From Novosphingobium sp. MD-1 (lineage in GTDB: Bacteria; Pseudomonadota; Alphaproteobacteria; Sphingomonadales; Sphingomonadaceae): a stretch of 64,000 nucleotides of DNA. Below the pieces are notes generated by a model. The model was not told the origin of the DNA, did no database searches, and was given only the letters and a program-made list of their open reading frames with translations. Location: assembly GCF_001014975.1 (NCBI RefSeq), contig NZ_BBXA01000029.1, positions 124,001-188,000 on the forward strand, given 5' to 3'. Positions 37,625 to 46,292 of the stretch are shown piece by piece. Each line of letters starts with the position of its first letter. The first letter of the stretch is position 1. Both the position numbers and the translations under genes were made by a program.

Positions 37625-38554
37625 ATGGTAAAGGCAAAAGCTGTAGCCGGAGGTACGGATGCGGCCGACGGGCCGGGCGGTCTGGCGCGGATGCCGGCGG
37701 CGCAATGGTTAATCCTGGCGTGCTGCCTCGCCTGGGCCGCGCCCAGCTTGCTGCGCATGGCGGCGCAGCCGGGGGTGGCGGGCCAGGATGGCCAGTATAT
37801 CGTGATCATTCCAGCCACCGCATGGTTGATCTGGCGCGAGTTTCCGCGTGATCGGGCGTTCGTCGCTGGCAATCCGACGGTGGTTCTTGCCGGGCTCGTG
37901 GCGATCGTCGCGGTTCATCTGCTGGCGTGGCTGGTCGGCGTGCTGTTCGTCGAATTGCTGATGGTTTACGCTGCGGCCGTGCTGATGCTCTATCGGCACG
38001 GTGGCGTCGCGCTTTGTCGGCGGCTTTGGTTTCCCCTGCTGTTCTTGCTCGCTGCCGTGCCGCTGCCGGGATCAGTCATCGCATCGGCGACACGGTCCCT
38101 GAAACTGCTGGTGGCCGAGGCGAGCGTCGCGGTGCTTGGCGACGCCGGCTATGAGGTTGCCCGCACCGGCAGCATCATCTTTGTGGATCAGTACGAGCTG
38201 GTGGTGGAAGCCGCGTGTTCCGGCGTGAACTCGATCGTCAGCCTGATCGCCGTGGGGCTGATGTATGCATACCTGCGCGGCCGGACGACACCGGCGCGTA
38301 TTGCCGTTCTGGTGCTGGCGTCGCTGCCGGTGGCGGTGGCGGCCAATATCGTCCGGGTGGTGATGCTGGGGGCCATGACCAGCCACTGGGGCGTCTATAT
38401 TCTCGAAACACCGCTTCACACCGCGACCGGCCTTGTCATGTTCGTGATCGCGGTATTCCTGCTGCTGCTGGTGGACGCCGTGTTCGGGATGTTCCACGCG
38501 ATCGCGGCGGGCGCGGGCCTGGTCCGGCGCGAGAATGCCGGGGCGTCGTCGTGA
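37625..38554 (+). CDS. xrtV: Exosortase, XrtV-like
   Basis: The 309-residue integral membrane protein has about eight membrane segments and all three exosortase catalytic residues: Cys198 in VVEAACSGVNSI, Arg244 in NIVRVV and His265 in TPLHTATG. Exosortases cut and transfer PEP-CTERM proteins to a surface anchor. A PEP-CTERM protein is encoded 3 kb downstream. The subtype V call rests on the sphingomonad setting and on the separate EpsI-like gene, which overlaps it by four bases. A TTG at 37598 is an alternative start. Confidence 0.9.
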   Translation: MVKAKAVAGGTDAADGPGGLARMPAAQWLILACCLAWAAPSLLRMAAQPGVAGQDGQYIVIIPATAWLIWREFPRDRAFVAGNPTVVLAGLVAIVAVHLLAWLVGVLFVELLMVYAAAVLMLYRHGGVALCRRLWFPLLFLLAAVPLPGSVIASATRSLKLLVAEASVAVLGDAGYEVARTGSIIFVDQYELVVEAACSGVNSIVSLIAVGLMYAYLRGRTTPARIAVLVLASLPVAVAANIVRVVMLGAMTSHWGVYILETPLHTATGLVMFVIAVFLLLLVDAVFGMFHAIAAGAGLVRRENAGASS

Positions 38555-39216
38555 TCGGCCGTCGCGACATGCTGCTCGGCGGCATTTTCCTGGCCGGGCT
38601 TGGCGCCGAGGGTGCGTTGGGCCTCGCCAGGCGCCGCCCGGCAGCCAGACCGGCCCCTATCGACGCTCTGCTGCCCCAGCGTGTCGCGGATTGGCAGGCT
38701 GCGCCCGAGGCTGCGCCGCTTTTGCCGCAGCGCGATTCCTATGTGGATCAGATATACGACGACTATGTGGCGCGCAGCTATGTCAGGCCCGGGGCGGCGC
38801 CCGTCATCGTGCTCATTGCCTATGGCCAGGCTCAAGGCGGCGGGATCGAAGTGCACCGGCCCGAAAGCTGCTATCCGCCCTATGGCTATGCGCTCAGCCC
38901 ATCGCGCGAGGTTCGCCTCGATCTCCAGGGCCGCGACGTTGCCGCCACGGCTCTGACGGCGACGCTGGAGGGCCGTGCCGACCAGATTCTCTACTGGGTT
39001 CGCGTCGGTGAAACGTTTCCTGTCTCGCGGTGGCAGGCCGGTGTGGCGGTGGCGGGCGCGGCGCTGGCCGGGCGCGTGCTCGATGGGATTCTCGTGCGTC
39101 TTTCGATGGTTGTCGACGACGCCGCTTCCGGCCAGCGCACGCTGGAGGAGTTCGCATCGCAACTGGTCCGGTCCTCGCCGGCGGCGCTGGCGGGCTTGCT
39201 GGTCGGCGCGCGGTGA
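38551..39216 (+). CDS. EpsI-like exosortase-associated protein
   Basis: GTG start at 38551 overlaps the exosortase stop codon (GTGA). The 221-residue product has a short N-terminal hydrophobic anchor and the EpsI core: DALLPQRVADWQ, DDYVARSYV and EVHRPESCYPPYGY, whose invariant His and Cys mark the family. EpsI domains are fused to, or encoded beside, exosortases in polysaccharide-linked systems, and their biochemical role is unsettled. Overlap implies tight coupling. The open frame upstream of 38551 is the exosortase gene in another phase. Confidence 0.88.
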   Translation: MIGRRDMLLGGIFLAGLGAEGALGLARRRPAARPAPIDALLPQRVADWQAAPEAAPLLPQRDSYVDQIYDDYVARSYVRPGAAPVIVLIAYGQAQGGGIEVHRPESCYPPYGYALSPSREVRLDLQGRDVAATALTATLEGRADQILYWVRVGETFPVSRWQAGVAVAGAALAGRVLDGILVRLSMVVDDAASGQRTLEEFASQLVRSSPAALAGLLVGAR

Positions 39217-39343
39217 ATTGACGCAGTGCCCCGCTCAATGGACTTCCATGAGAGGTTCGGTTAGCTTATTGATTGTTAACCTAGATATTCTGCTGGCGAA
39301 GGGGCTGCGGGCGGTCTGTTGCGGATAGGAACGAGGGGGCGGA

Positions 39344-40165
39344 ATGAAGCGCGGCTTGACTATGCTTCTCGGCGGTATGGCAGCGGCGCTGCCGGCCGGT
39401 TGCGCAAAGCCGCCGCCCGAAGGTCAAGTGCTCGCCCAGGTCAACGGTACGGACATAACGCGTCGGGACCTGGCGGTCGAAACGCAGGAAGCGGGCGGGG
39501 ACGGTATGCCTCCCATGGACCTTCTGGGGAAGGTGGTGGATCGGACCCTTCTGGCCAACGCAGCCAGGGATGACGGGATCGACCGGACGCCGGAATACCT
39601 TGCCGCGGTCCGTCGGAATCGCGAACAGTTGTTGGCGGACATGTATGTGCAGCGCATGGGGCGGGCCATCCCCGCACCGGGGCCTGCCGACATTGCGGAC
39701 TATATCGCGCGGCACCCGCAGGCGTTCGGACGCCGGGCGATGATTGATTTTCGCCGCATCGATGTCGCCAGGACGCCCGCCACCGAAAGCGCGTTGCGCG
39801 GCGCGCCTGATTTCGATGCAGCGGTAGGCCAGCTCGCGAGCGTGGGGGCGAAGACAAGCGTCAGCGCCGGCACGCTCGATACCGGCGCAGTGCCCGCCGA
39901 TGTCGCTACCGCGCTGGAGCAGGCCCGGGGCGGAAGGCTGGCGATCATTCCGTCGGGCTCGTCGCTTGTGGCTTATGCAATCGGCGGATATCGCCCGATA
40001 CCGCTCTCCGGGGCGGATGCGAGCGCTGCCGCGGCGCGTTCGCTTACGCTTGAGCGTCTTGCCCGGGCGGTCGATGACCGGCTGCGCGAGGCCCGCGAAC
40101 GTTCGACCATCCGCTTTCAGCCCGGCCTTGCGCCCGCCACGCCTGCAGGAGGTTCTCCGTCATGA
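39344..40165 (+). CDS. EpsD-like peptidyl-prolyl cis-trans isomerase lipoprotein
   Basis: The 273-residue product has a lipoprotein leader ending in LPAGC. A SurA/parvulin-like helical region follows (VLAQVNGTDITRRDLAVE; LLGKVVDRTLLANAARDDG; RRNREQLLADMYVQ), then a degenerate isomerase domain (RAMIDFRRIDVARTP). EpsD-family proteins accompany exosortase/EPS loci and are thought to assist folding of exported components. It overlaps the next gene by four bases. Confidence 0.82.
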   Translation: MKRGLTMLLGGMAAALPAGCAKPPPEGQVLAQVNGTDITRRDLAVETQEAGGDGMPPMDLLGKVVDRTLLANAARDDGIDRTPEYLAAVRRNREQLLADMYVQRMGRAIPAPGPADIADYIARHPQAFGRRAMIDFRRIDVARTPATESALRGAPDFDAAVGQLASVGAKTSVSAGTLDTGAVPADVATALEQARGGRLAIIPSGSSLVAYAIGGYRPIPLSGADASAAAARSLTLERLARAVDDRLREARERSTIRFQPGLAPATPAGGSPS

Positions 40166-40995
40166 CCGAACAATCGAAGCCAACGCGCGGTATTCGTGAA
40201 TGGCATGTGGCCGCCGGGGCCGCGATCCTGCTGGCCGCATGGGTGGCCTTCAGTTTTCAGTCGCTGACCGCCATGTCCGAGGCATGGCAGGTTTCGGCAT
40301 TCGGCACGCACTTCCCGGCGTTGAGCCTGCTTCTGCTGCTGGCCGGGCCTATTGTGCTGGGGGCGATCGCGTGGCGGCTGAAGTACCGGGATGAACCTGC
40401 CCCCACGTCGGCGCGAGAGTTCGCGATCGCGAGGGCACGGCGATCCTACCATGCCTTCGTGGCATTCTCGGGCCTTGCCGGGCTGCTGCTGTTGTTCGTG
40501 CTGATATCGTGGGCAATGTCACCCGGCGATGCCGGGCCGCGCCCGCGCGTGGACGCGCACGCCCCCGAACTGGCGCGCGGCGGGGTGACGCTGATCGGCC
40601 GCGAGGCGACGGGCAAGGCCGTTATCTACGAAAAGAAGATTCTGTTCGCTTCGCGGCGTTTCCAGTTCGTCCCGGTCGAATCCGGGGATGCCGCTCATCC
40701 CGCTGTTCGCTACATCGTCGAGGTGCCGCCGATGTCGGCGCGGGTCGATCGTGCCGAATATGCCGGTATTGCAGTCCATAACGGGCTGCCGGAACAGGTA
40801 ATCGAGCGGTTTTCCAGCGCTGGCTACACCATAGACCGGCCTTATGCCGTGATATACATGAATGCCGCCAGCCTGAACTGGTCGACCTACGTGCTCGCCG
40901 TGCAATTGACGCTGGTCTTCATTGTGCTGTGCATTGCGACGTTATTTCAAAGAGCTATCTATAAAAGGGCGCTCGAAGCGGCTGATCCGGCCTGA
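40162..40995 (+). CDS. Unknown membrane protein of the exosortase module
   Basis: The 277-residue product has hydrophobic segments at about residues 17-33, 50-68, 96-116 and 243-262. Between the last two lies a soluble domain (GVTLIGREATGKAVIYEKK to VHNGLPEQVIERFSSAGY) that probably faces the periplasm. I do not recognise the family. Four-base overlap with the EpsD-like gene and the position before the protease gene place it in the surface-anchoring unit. No catalytic motif was seen. Confidence 0.7.
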   Translation: MTEQSKPTRGIREWHVAAGAAILLAAWVAFSFQSLTAMSEAWQVSAFGTHFPALSLLLLLAGPIVLGAIAWRLKYRDEPAPTSAREFAIARARRSYHAFVAFSGLAGLLLLFVLISWAMSPGDAGPRPRVDAHAPELARGGVTLIGREATGKAVIYEKKILFASRRFQFVPVESGDAAHPAVRYIVEVPPMSARVDRAEYAGIAVHNGLPEQVIERFSSAGYTIDRPYAVIYMNAASLNWSTYVLAVQLTLVFIVLCIATLFQRAIYKRALEAADPA

Positions 40996-41073
40996 TCGCG
41001 TATTCCTCTCTTATCAGCCCGTTTACCAAAAGGGCCAATCCGGACTTAACGCTGATGCGGGCATGGATGCGCC

Positions 41074-41592
41074 ATGTTCGATTGGCGTCTCTCTGTTGCT
41101 TCGCTGGCCCTGGCAGGGCTGGGCGGCGCTTTGGGCCTTGATGCTCCGCCCGCGGCGATGACGCCGATCGCGGTGGCGCGCGCGCCCGAGGCAGAGCCTG
41201 CCGCAGTGACGGTGGCTTCGGACAAGCCGTTCATCCATGCATCGCGCAGCAATAACGGGCTGTTCTACGCCAATCTCGATGTCAACGGCACCAGCGTTCG
41301 CTTCCTGATCGATACCGGTGCGACGCACATGGTCCTGACGGGGGCGGATGCCCGCGCGATAGGCCTCTCACCGGGCGGTGGTGTTGCGGGATCGCTGATG
41401 ACCGTGGCAGGCCGGCGCAACGCCCGCTGGGCTCACCTCGGCAGCGCGAACGTGGAAGGCGAGGTCATCGGCGACGTTGACGCCATGGTGATCGCCGACG
41501 GCATGCAGACTTCGCTGCTGGGCCAGGATGTCCTGACGCGGCTTGGCAGGCTGACCATTGACGGCGACAGGCTGACGATCAGCCGCCCCTGA
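41074..41592 (+). CDS. Retropepsin-like aspartic protease, periplasmic (TIGR02281-type)
   Basis: The 172-residue product has an N-terminal hydrophobic segment (signal peptide or anchor) and a single retropepsin domain: FYANLDVNGTSVRFLIDTGATHMVL, with the catalytic DTGA, and LLGQDVLTRLGRLTIDGDRL at the C-terminus. Clan AA proteases of this size dimerise to form the active site. It is the last plus-strand gene of the exosortase module, next to the PEP-CTERM gene, so processing of surface proteins is a reasonable but unproven role. Confidence 0.85.
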   Translation: MFDWRLSVASLALAGLGGALGLDAPPAAMTPIAVARAPEAEPAAVTVASDKPFIHASRSNNGLFYANLDVNGTSVRFLIDTGATHMVLTGADARAIGLSPGGGVAGSLMTVAGRRNARWAHLGSANVEGEVIGDVDAMVIADGMQTSLLGQDVLTRLGRLTIDGDRLTISRP

Positions 41593-41667
41593 CGGCTACC
41601 GGACGCCACCCTGCTTGTCTAAAGGCGATGCTGCTGCGCGCCCAACAACCCTGATCAGGGCGCGGAC

Positions 41668-42534
41668 TCAGTCCGGCAATTCAATGACCGATTTGCGCGC
41701 GCGCTTGTTGCGGCGTCGCGCCACGGCCGTTGCGACAGCAAAGCCAAGACCCATCATGGCCCAGGTCTCCGGCTCGGGCACGCCGCCGGGTGTGGTCGGT
41801 GTCGGCGTGGGAGTTGGAACGGGAGTCGTAGGGGTTGGAGTGGGCGTGGGCGTGCCCGTCGGGGTGGGCGTTGGCGTCGGAGTCGGTGTTGGCGACGGCG
41901 TGGGAGTTGGGGTGGGCGTCGGCGTTGGTGTTGGCGTCGGGCTCGACGTGGGTGTCGGCGTCGGCGTCGGGCTCGACGTGGGCGAGGGTGATGGCGTCGG
42001 TGCGACGTTTACGGCGACGCCGCCCGAACCGGGGGCGCTCGTCGGGAGGAAGGCCGGAACACGGCTGACGCCCGTGCCGCCGGAGCCGGGCGCGGTTCCA
42101 CCCACCGTCGAAGGCGTCAGGCCCGCCGTTTCGGTCCCGGTGCCGGTCGGCGTCGCCGTGCCGGTTCCCGGCGCGGCGCCAAGGCCCGCAGGAGTCGTGG
42201 GCGTAACGAAGCCGGGCGCGCCGGCCGGAGCCACGGGCGTGCCCTGGCGGGAGCCGGCTTGCCCGCCCAGCGCGCGCCCAAGGCGGGGCAGGGTCGAATT
42301 GAAGAATCCCCCGCGGCCCAGCGCCTGCGCGGCGAATGCGGCGGCGTTGCCCGAAGGCGGGGTGGCGGCGTTGGCGGCGAACGCCGCGGCCTGGGGCGGA
42401 CCATCGGCCGTCACGAAGCGGCTGTTTTCCCGCACCAGCAGCGAAATCACTGCGATGGCGGCCAGAGCCGACGCCGACGTTAACCATCTGCGCCGGCGCT
42501 GCGCGCGAAGAGTCGAGGACGAATCAATAGCCAT
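41668..42534 (-). CDS. PEP-CTERM sorting-signal surface protein with Pro-Thr stalk
   Basis: The 288-residue product has an Arg-rich N-terminus followed by a hydrophobic leader ([18 protein letters not shown]), an Ala/Gly-rich middle, and a ~70-residue stretch of almost pure Pro-Thr/Ser. It ends with the exosortase signal [17 protein letters not shown] and then a basic RRRNKR tail. This is the exact architecture of PEP-CTERM proteins, with the PEPxxWAMM form frequent in sphingomonads. The stalk is probably glycosylated and spans the envelope. It is convergent with the protease gene and is the obvious substrate of the exosortase. Confidence 0.9.
   Translation of the reverse strand: MAIDSSSTLRAQRRRRWLTSASALAAIAVISLLVRENSRFVTADGPPQAAAFAANAATPPSGNAAAFAAQALGRGGFFNSTLPRLGRALGGQAGSRQGTPVAPAGAPGFVTPTTPAGLGAAPGTGTATPTGTGTETAGLTPSTVGGTAPGSGGTGVSRVPAFLPTSAPGSGGVAVNVAPTPSPSPTSSPTPTPTPTSSPTPTPTPTPTPTPTPSPTPTPTPTPTPTGTPTPTPTPTTPVPTPTPTPTTPGGVPEPETWAMMGLGFAVATAVARRRNKRARKSVIELPD
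41786..42003. repeat. Degenerate 6-bp-unit repeat encoding Pro-Thr dipeptides
   Basis: On the plus strand the stretch is a run of GTNGGN-type hexamers, read on the minus strand as Pro-Thr or Pro-Ser pairs within the PEP-CTERM gene. Such tracts are prone to length change by slippage. Confidence 0.8.
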
Positions 42535-42822
42535 GTAAATGTTTTACGCCAAATTTTTGGGCTTCGCAAATGCGGTAAATCACAGCGTGTCGGTCGAACG
42601 GCATAAAAAATCACTAACCAAAGGATAGAAGTGTCCGCTTTTGGGAATGAGTTTCAGTCAAGTCATCGCGATTAGGCCGATTGCGCATTGCAAAATCGCC
42701 GCGGATACCGTTTGTGCTTGCGCAGCATGTTTGCGGCGTTGCATGATCCGTCGTGCCGGGTTTATCGCGGGTTCAAGCGCGCGCATTGAGTGGCGGTAAG
42801 CGCATTAACTTCGGGGGTTTAC

Positions 42823-44106
42823 ATGATCAGGGCGGTGCGGATTGCGGCTACTTCGGTAATGCGCAACCTGATGGGCGAAGAGACCTATGGCCGCGTGCTG
42901 CGCCGTGTCAAAGGGCCCGAGATTCCCCCCGTGGGAAGCGTCCGTTTCGGCGATTTCCGGCGGCTTGAGCCGATGAGCCGCGAATATGGCTTCGATCGGG
43001 GCGTGCCGATCGACCGCTATTACATCGAGAAGTTCCTGTCGTCGCAATCCCACCTGATTACCGGCCGGGTGCTGGAAATCGGCGAGCGGCTCTATACCGA
43101 GAAATTCGGCCAGAACGTGGCCCAGTCCGATATGCTGCACGTCGATAACGTCGATGGCGCGACCTATGTCGATGATCTGACCGAAGGCGCCAGCGTGCCC
43201 AGCGGGATCTACGACTGCCTGATCATCACGCAGACGCTTCACCTGATCTTCGACATGCGCGCGGCGGTGCAGACGATGTACCGCGTGCTCAAGCCGGGCG
43301 GCGTGCTGCTGTGCACCGTGCCTGGCATCACGCAGGTCGCGGATTCGGACTGGAACGAGACGTGGTACTGGGCGCTGACCCGCAATGCCGCGGTGAAGCT
43401 GTTTGGGCTTTCGTTCGCGCCGGGCAATGTCGATGTCACCGCCTATGGCAACGTCCTGTCGGCGGTCAGCTTCCTCCAGGGCCTGTCCGCGACCGAACTG
43501 CGCGAATACGAACTCGACGAGAAAGACTCCGAATACCCCGTCACCGTGGCGATCGCCGCGCGCAAGGGTGACGAAACGCAGCATGAGGCGATGGCCGATC
43601 GCTGGACCTACGCTCCCGGCGAACAGTTCGCCTATGACGAGGATACCAGCTACAAGCTGGGCATGGCGTTCCTGGACGGCGCAGGTGATGTAGTTGAGGA
43701 CTGGGGCTGCGGCCCCGGCTATGCGAAGCGCTTCGTCACCAAGAGTCGCTATGTCGGCATCGACGGCAGCGCGGCCGAGCCGGACATGGTCAAGTCCGAC
43801 CTTCAGGATTACCGGTCCGAAGCAGACTGCGTCTTCATCCGGCACGTGCTGGAGCATAACTGGGGCTGGCGCGCGATCCTGGCGAACGCGGTCGCGTCCT
43901 TCCGTAAGCGCCTGGTGCTGATCGTGTTCACGCCGCTGGGCGGCGGCGAGCAGCGGCTGGACAACAACGGTGAAGGCGCGATCCCCGATCTGCAGCTCGA
44001 TCGCGATGAAATCCTCGGTTTCTTCGCGGGTTGCACGGTGCGCGAGGAAACGATCAAGTCGGCCACGGAATATGGCACCGAGACCATTTTCTATGTCGAG
44101 CGGTAA
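42823..44106 (+). CDS. Two-domain SAM-dependent methyltransferase
   Basis: From ATG 42823, with GGGGG five bases upstream, the product is 427 residues. Residues ~45-255 match the single-domain methyltransferase at 24.4 kb block by block (YGFDRGVPIDRYYIEKFL, GRVLEIGERLYT, DCLIITQTLHLIFDM, LKPGGVLLCTVPGIT). From ~275 a second domain follows with its own SAM motif DWGCGPGYAKRFV, then VGIDGS, CVFIRHVLEHNWGW and LVLIVFTPLGGGEQ. The tandem could methylate two positions, or one domain could be structural. The gene overlaps the deacetylase gene by 14 bases. Confidence 0.85.
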   Translation: MIRAVRIAATSVMRNLMGEETYGRVLRRVKGPEIPPVGSVRFGDFRRLEPMSREYGFDRGVPIDRYYIEKFLSSQSHLITGRVLEIGERLYTEKFGQNVAQSDMLHVDNVDGATYVDDLTEGASVPSGIYDCLIITQTLHLIFDMRAAVQTMYRVLKPGGVLLCTVPGITQVADSDWNETWYWALTRNAAVKLFGLSFAPGNVDVTAYGNVLSAVSFLQGLSATELREYELDEKDSEYPVTVAIAARKGDETQHEAMADRWTYAPGEQFAYDEDTSYKLGMAFLDGAGDVVEDWGCGPGYAKRFVTKSRYVGIDGSAAEPDMVKSDLQDYRSEADCVFIRHVLEHNWGWRAILANAVASFRKRLVLIVFTPLGGGEQRLDNNGEGAIPDLQLDRDEILGFFAGCTVREETIKSATEYGTETIFYVER

Positions 44107-45133
44107 CGGCTTGCTGCGCCGGCTGACGCGCCCCTTGCGGGTGCGGTGGAGGCGCGCGCAGCGGCGTGGCGGCATTCTGATGTATCACCGGATCGCGGAG
44201 GAGCCCTGCGATCCCTGGGGCCTGTGCGTGACTCCGGCGCATTTCGAGGAGCAGATGGCGTTTCTGGCGGAACGCAGCGCGGCGGTCGATCTGGCGTCCT
44301 TCGCGACCGACGACGCCTATACCCCGGCGGGCGGGCGCATCGCCGTGACGTTCGACGATGGCTATGTCGACAATCTGGAACAGGCTTTGCCCATTCTGGA
44401 GCGGCACGGCATTCCGGCGACCATTTTCCTCGTGGGCCGTGCCCCAGGGCGGCAGCGCGAATTCTGGTGGGACGCGCTGCAGCGCGCGATCATGGAGAGC
44501 GGGCATTTGCCGGCGACGCTGGATTTTCCGTTCGGCGATGGGCCGCGCAGCTTCACCTTTTCGGAAACCGAGGAGGAGCGACTGGCCAACGCGACCTGGA
44601 GCGCGGACAACGATGATCCTGCCACGCCGCGCCAATTTCTCTTCCTTGCCTTGTGGAGCGCGATCGTCGTGCTGACCCCGGATGAGCAGGACGCGGCGGT
44701 CGATTACCTGCTGGCGTGGGCCGGGATGCCGGTGGCGGCACCAGCCGGGCGGCTGCCGGCCAGCGCCGATGCCTTTGCCCGCCTCGCGGGGCATCCGCTG
44801 GTTTCGATCGGCAGCCACACGCTCGATCACGCATCGTTGACCGATCTTTCCCGGCCCCGGCAGCATGCGCAGATCGTGGAGGGCCACCGCGCGGTAGAGG
44901 CTTTGATGGGACAGCGGATCGACCGGTTTTCCTATCCGTTCGGAAGGATCGACGATGGCGCCCGCGCGGAAATCGCCGCGCTTGGTGTCGATGTGGCCTG
45001 CACCAGCGTGGGGATGGCCGCGACGATCGGCGACAACCGCCGCGAATTGCCGCGCCTGCAAGTGACCGATCGCGGCGGCGCCGACTTCGCGCGTTGGCTG
45101 CGCGAGGATCACGGACTGCTGGCGGCAGCGTGA
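44093..45133 (+). CDS. Polysaccharide deacetylase (CE4/NodB-like)
   Basis: From ATG 44093 the product is 346 residues. NodB-homology features are GILMYHRIAEEP, the metal/catalytic motif VTFDDGYVDNLEQALPIL, GIPATIFLVG, and VSIGSHTLDHASL with the HxxxH metal pair; the C-terminal FSYPFGRIDDGAR is also typical. It removes N-acetyl (or O-acetyl) groups from sugars. Position between methyltransferase and glycosyltransferase genes suggests action on a precursor. It has no signal peptide, so cytoplasmic or membrane-inner-face action is inferred. Confidence 0.9.
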   Translation: MSSGNGLLRRLTRPLRVRWRRAQRRGGILMYHRIAEEPCDPWGLCVTPAHFEEQMAFLAERSAAVDLASFATDDAYTPAGGRIAVTFDDGYVDNLEQALPILERHGIPATIFLVGRAPGRQREFWWDALQRAIMESGHLPATLDFPFGDGPRSFTFSETEEERLANATWSADNDDPATPRQFLFLALWSAIVVLTPDEQDAAVDYLLAWAGMPVAAPAGRLPASADAFARLAGHPLVSIGSHTLDHASLTDLSRPRQHAQIVEGHRAVEALMGQRIDRFSYPFGRIDDGARAEIAALGVDVACTSVGMAATIGDNRRELPRLQVTDRGGADFARWLREDHGLLAAA

Positions 45134-46197
45134 TGACGGACGTGATCGCACATCCGGGCGCGGTTCCCGGCAGCGAGGATTTGCCGCTGGTCACGGCGGT
45201 GATGATCTTCCTCAACGGCGAGAAATACATCGCAGAGGCGATCGACAGCATTCTGGCGCAAACCTACCCGAACTGGGAGCTTGTGCTGGTGGACGATGGT
45301 TCCACCGACGGGGCCACCGCCATCGCTCGGGATTATGCCGCGCGCCATCCCGATCGCATCCGCTATATCGATCATCCCGGCCATGAAAACCGAGGCATGA
45401 GCGCGTCGCGCAATTCCGGCGTGGCGGAGGGAAGGGGCGTCTACGTCTCGTTCCTGGATGCCGACGACATCTGGCTGCCCGAAAGGCTCGAGCACTTCGT
45501 GGAAGTGGCGGGCGATTATCCCGAAGCGGGCATGGTCTATGGCCCCACGCTTTACTGGTTCTCCTGGGCGGAAGCGCGGGGCGAAAAGCCGCCGGTTGAA
45601 GGGCAGGACGATTTCCTGGGGCATCTGGACCTGCCCACCGATGAACTGATCGAGGCACCGGCCGCACTGCGCCGTTTCATCGTTACCGAAGGTGCCTGCC
45701 TTCCGGGCATCTGCAGCCTGCTGGTCCGGCGCGATGCCTATCTCAGGATCGGCGGATTCGAACCTTCGTTCCGCGGGCTTTACGAAGACCAGGTGTTCCT
45801 TTCCAAGATGACCGCCACGCATCCCGTGGTGGTGATCGAGGAGGTGCTGGACTATTACCGCCAGCATTCGGAAAGCTGCTGCTATCGCAGCCTGGCGCGC
45901 GGCGAATACGATCTGGAAGGGTTGCACCCGGCCAGGGGGCGCTATCTCAAGTGGCTGCGCGACTATCTCAAGACGATCGGTGTTGCGGACCCCGTCCTGT
46001 CCCGGGCGCTGCGCCGTCAGCTTCGTCTTCACGAGATCCCCGGGCTGGCGGTGGGCGTGAAGGTGTGGCGCCAGACGCGCCGCTGGGTACGCAGGACGCT
46101 GCGCAAATACACGCCGCGCTTCCTGAAGGTGCTGCGCTATCGGCTGTATCTGAAATACGACAGCTGGCGCTATCCGCCGCCGCCCGGGCAGGCTTGA
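45133..46197 (+). CDS. Family 2 glycosyltransferase
   Basis: Start ATG 45133 overlaps the deacetylase stop (TGATG). The 354-residue product has TAVMIFLNGEKYIAEAIDSI, LVLVDDGSTDGA, MSASRNSGVAEG and the DADD metal site in SFLDADDIWL. ED in GLYEDQVFLSKM is the catalytic-base region. The C-terminal ~80 residues are strongly basic (RQTRRWVRRTLRKY), suggesting membrane-surface attachment. It is the last gene of the methyltransferase-deacetylase-GT unit. Confidence 0.9.
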   Translation: MTDVIAHPGAVPGSEDLPLVTAVMIFLNGEKYIAEAIDSILAQTYPNWELVLVDDGSTDGATAIARDYAARHPDRIRYIDHPGHENRGMSASRNSGVAEGRGVYVSFLDADDIWLPERLEHFVEVAGDYPEAGMVYGPTLYWFSWAEARGEKPPVEGQDDFLGHLDLPTDELIEAPAALRRFIVTEGACLPGICSLLVRRDAYLRIGGFEPSFRGLYEDQVFLSKMTATHPVVVIEEVLDYYRQHSESCCYRSLARGEYDLEGLHPARGRYLKWLRDYLKTIGVADPVLSRALRRQLRLHEIPGLAVGVKVWRQTRRWVRRTLRKYTPRFLKVLRYRLYLKYDSWRYPPPPGQA

Positions 46198-46233
46198 TCC
46201 GCGATAGGCTGGCCGGCCGGCTGACAATGAAAA

Positions 46234-46276
46234 GGCCCGGCTCCGTTCCGCCCTTCGGGCGGCGCGGGGCCGGGCC
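46234..46276. terminator. Bidirectional terminator hairpin
   Basis: GGCCCGGC and GCCGGGCC form an outer stem enclosing CCGCCC-TTC-GGGCGG, with an A-run on the left side that becomes a T-run for the minus-strand RTX gene. Confidence 0.7.
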
Positions 46277-46292
46277 AGTTTCCAGCGGGTGG

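Noticed and set aside
41786..42003. Possible CRISPR or satellite array
   Set aside because: Repeat units are six bases with no spacers and are explained by Pro-Thr codons of the PEP-CTERM protein.
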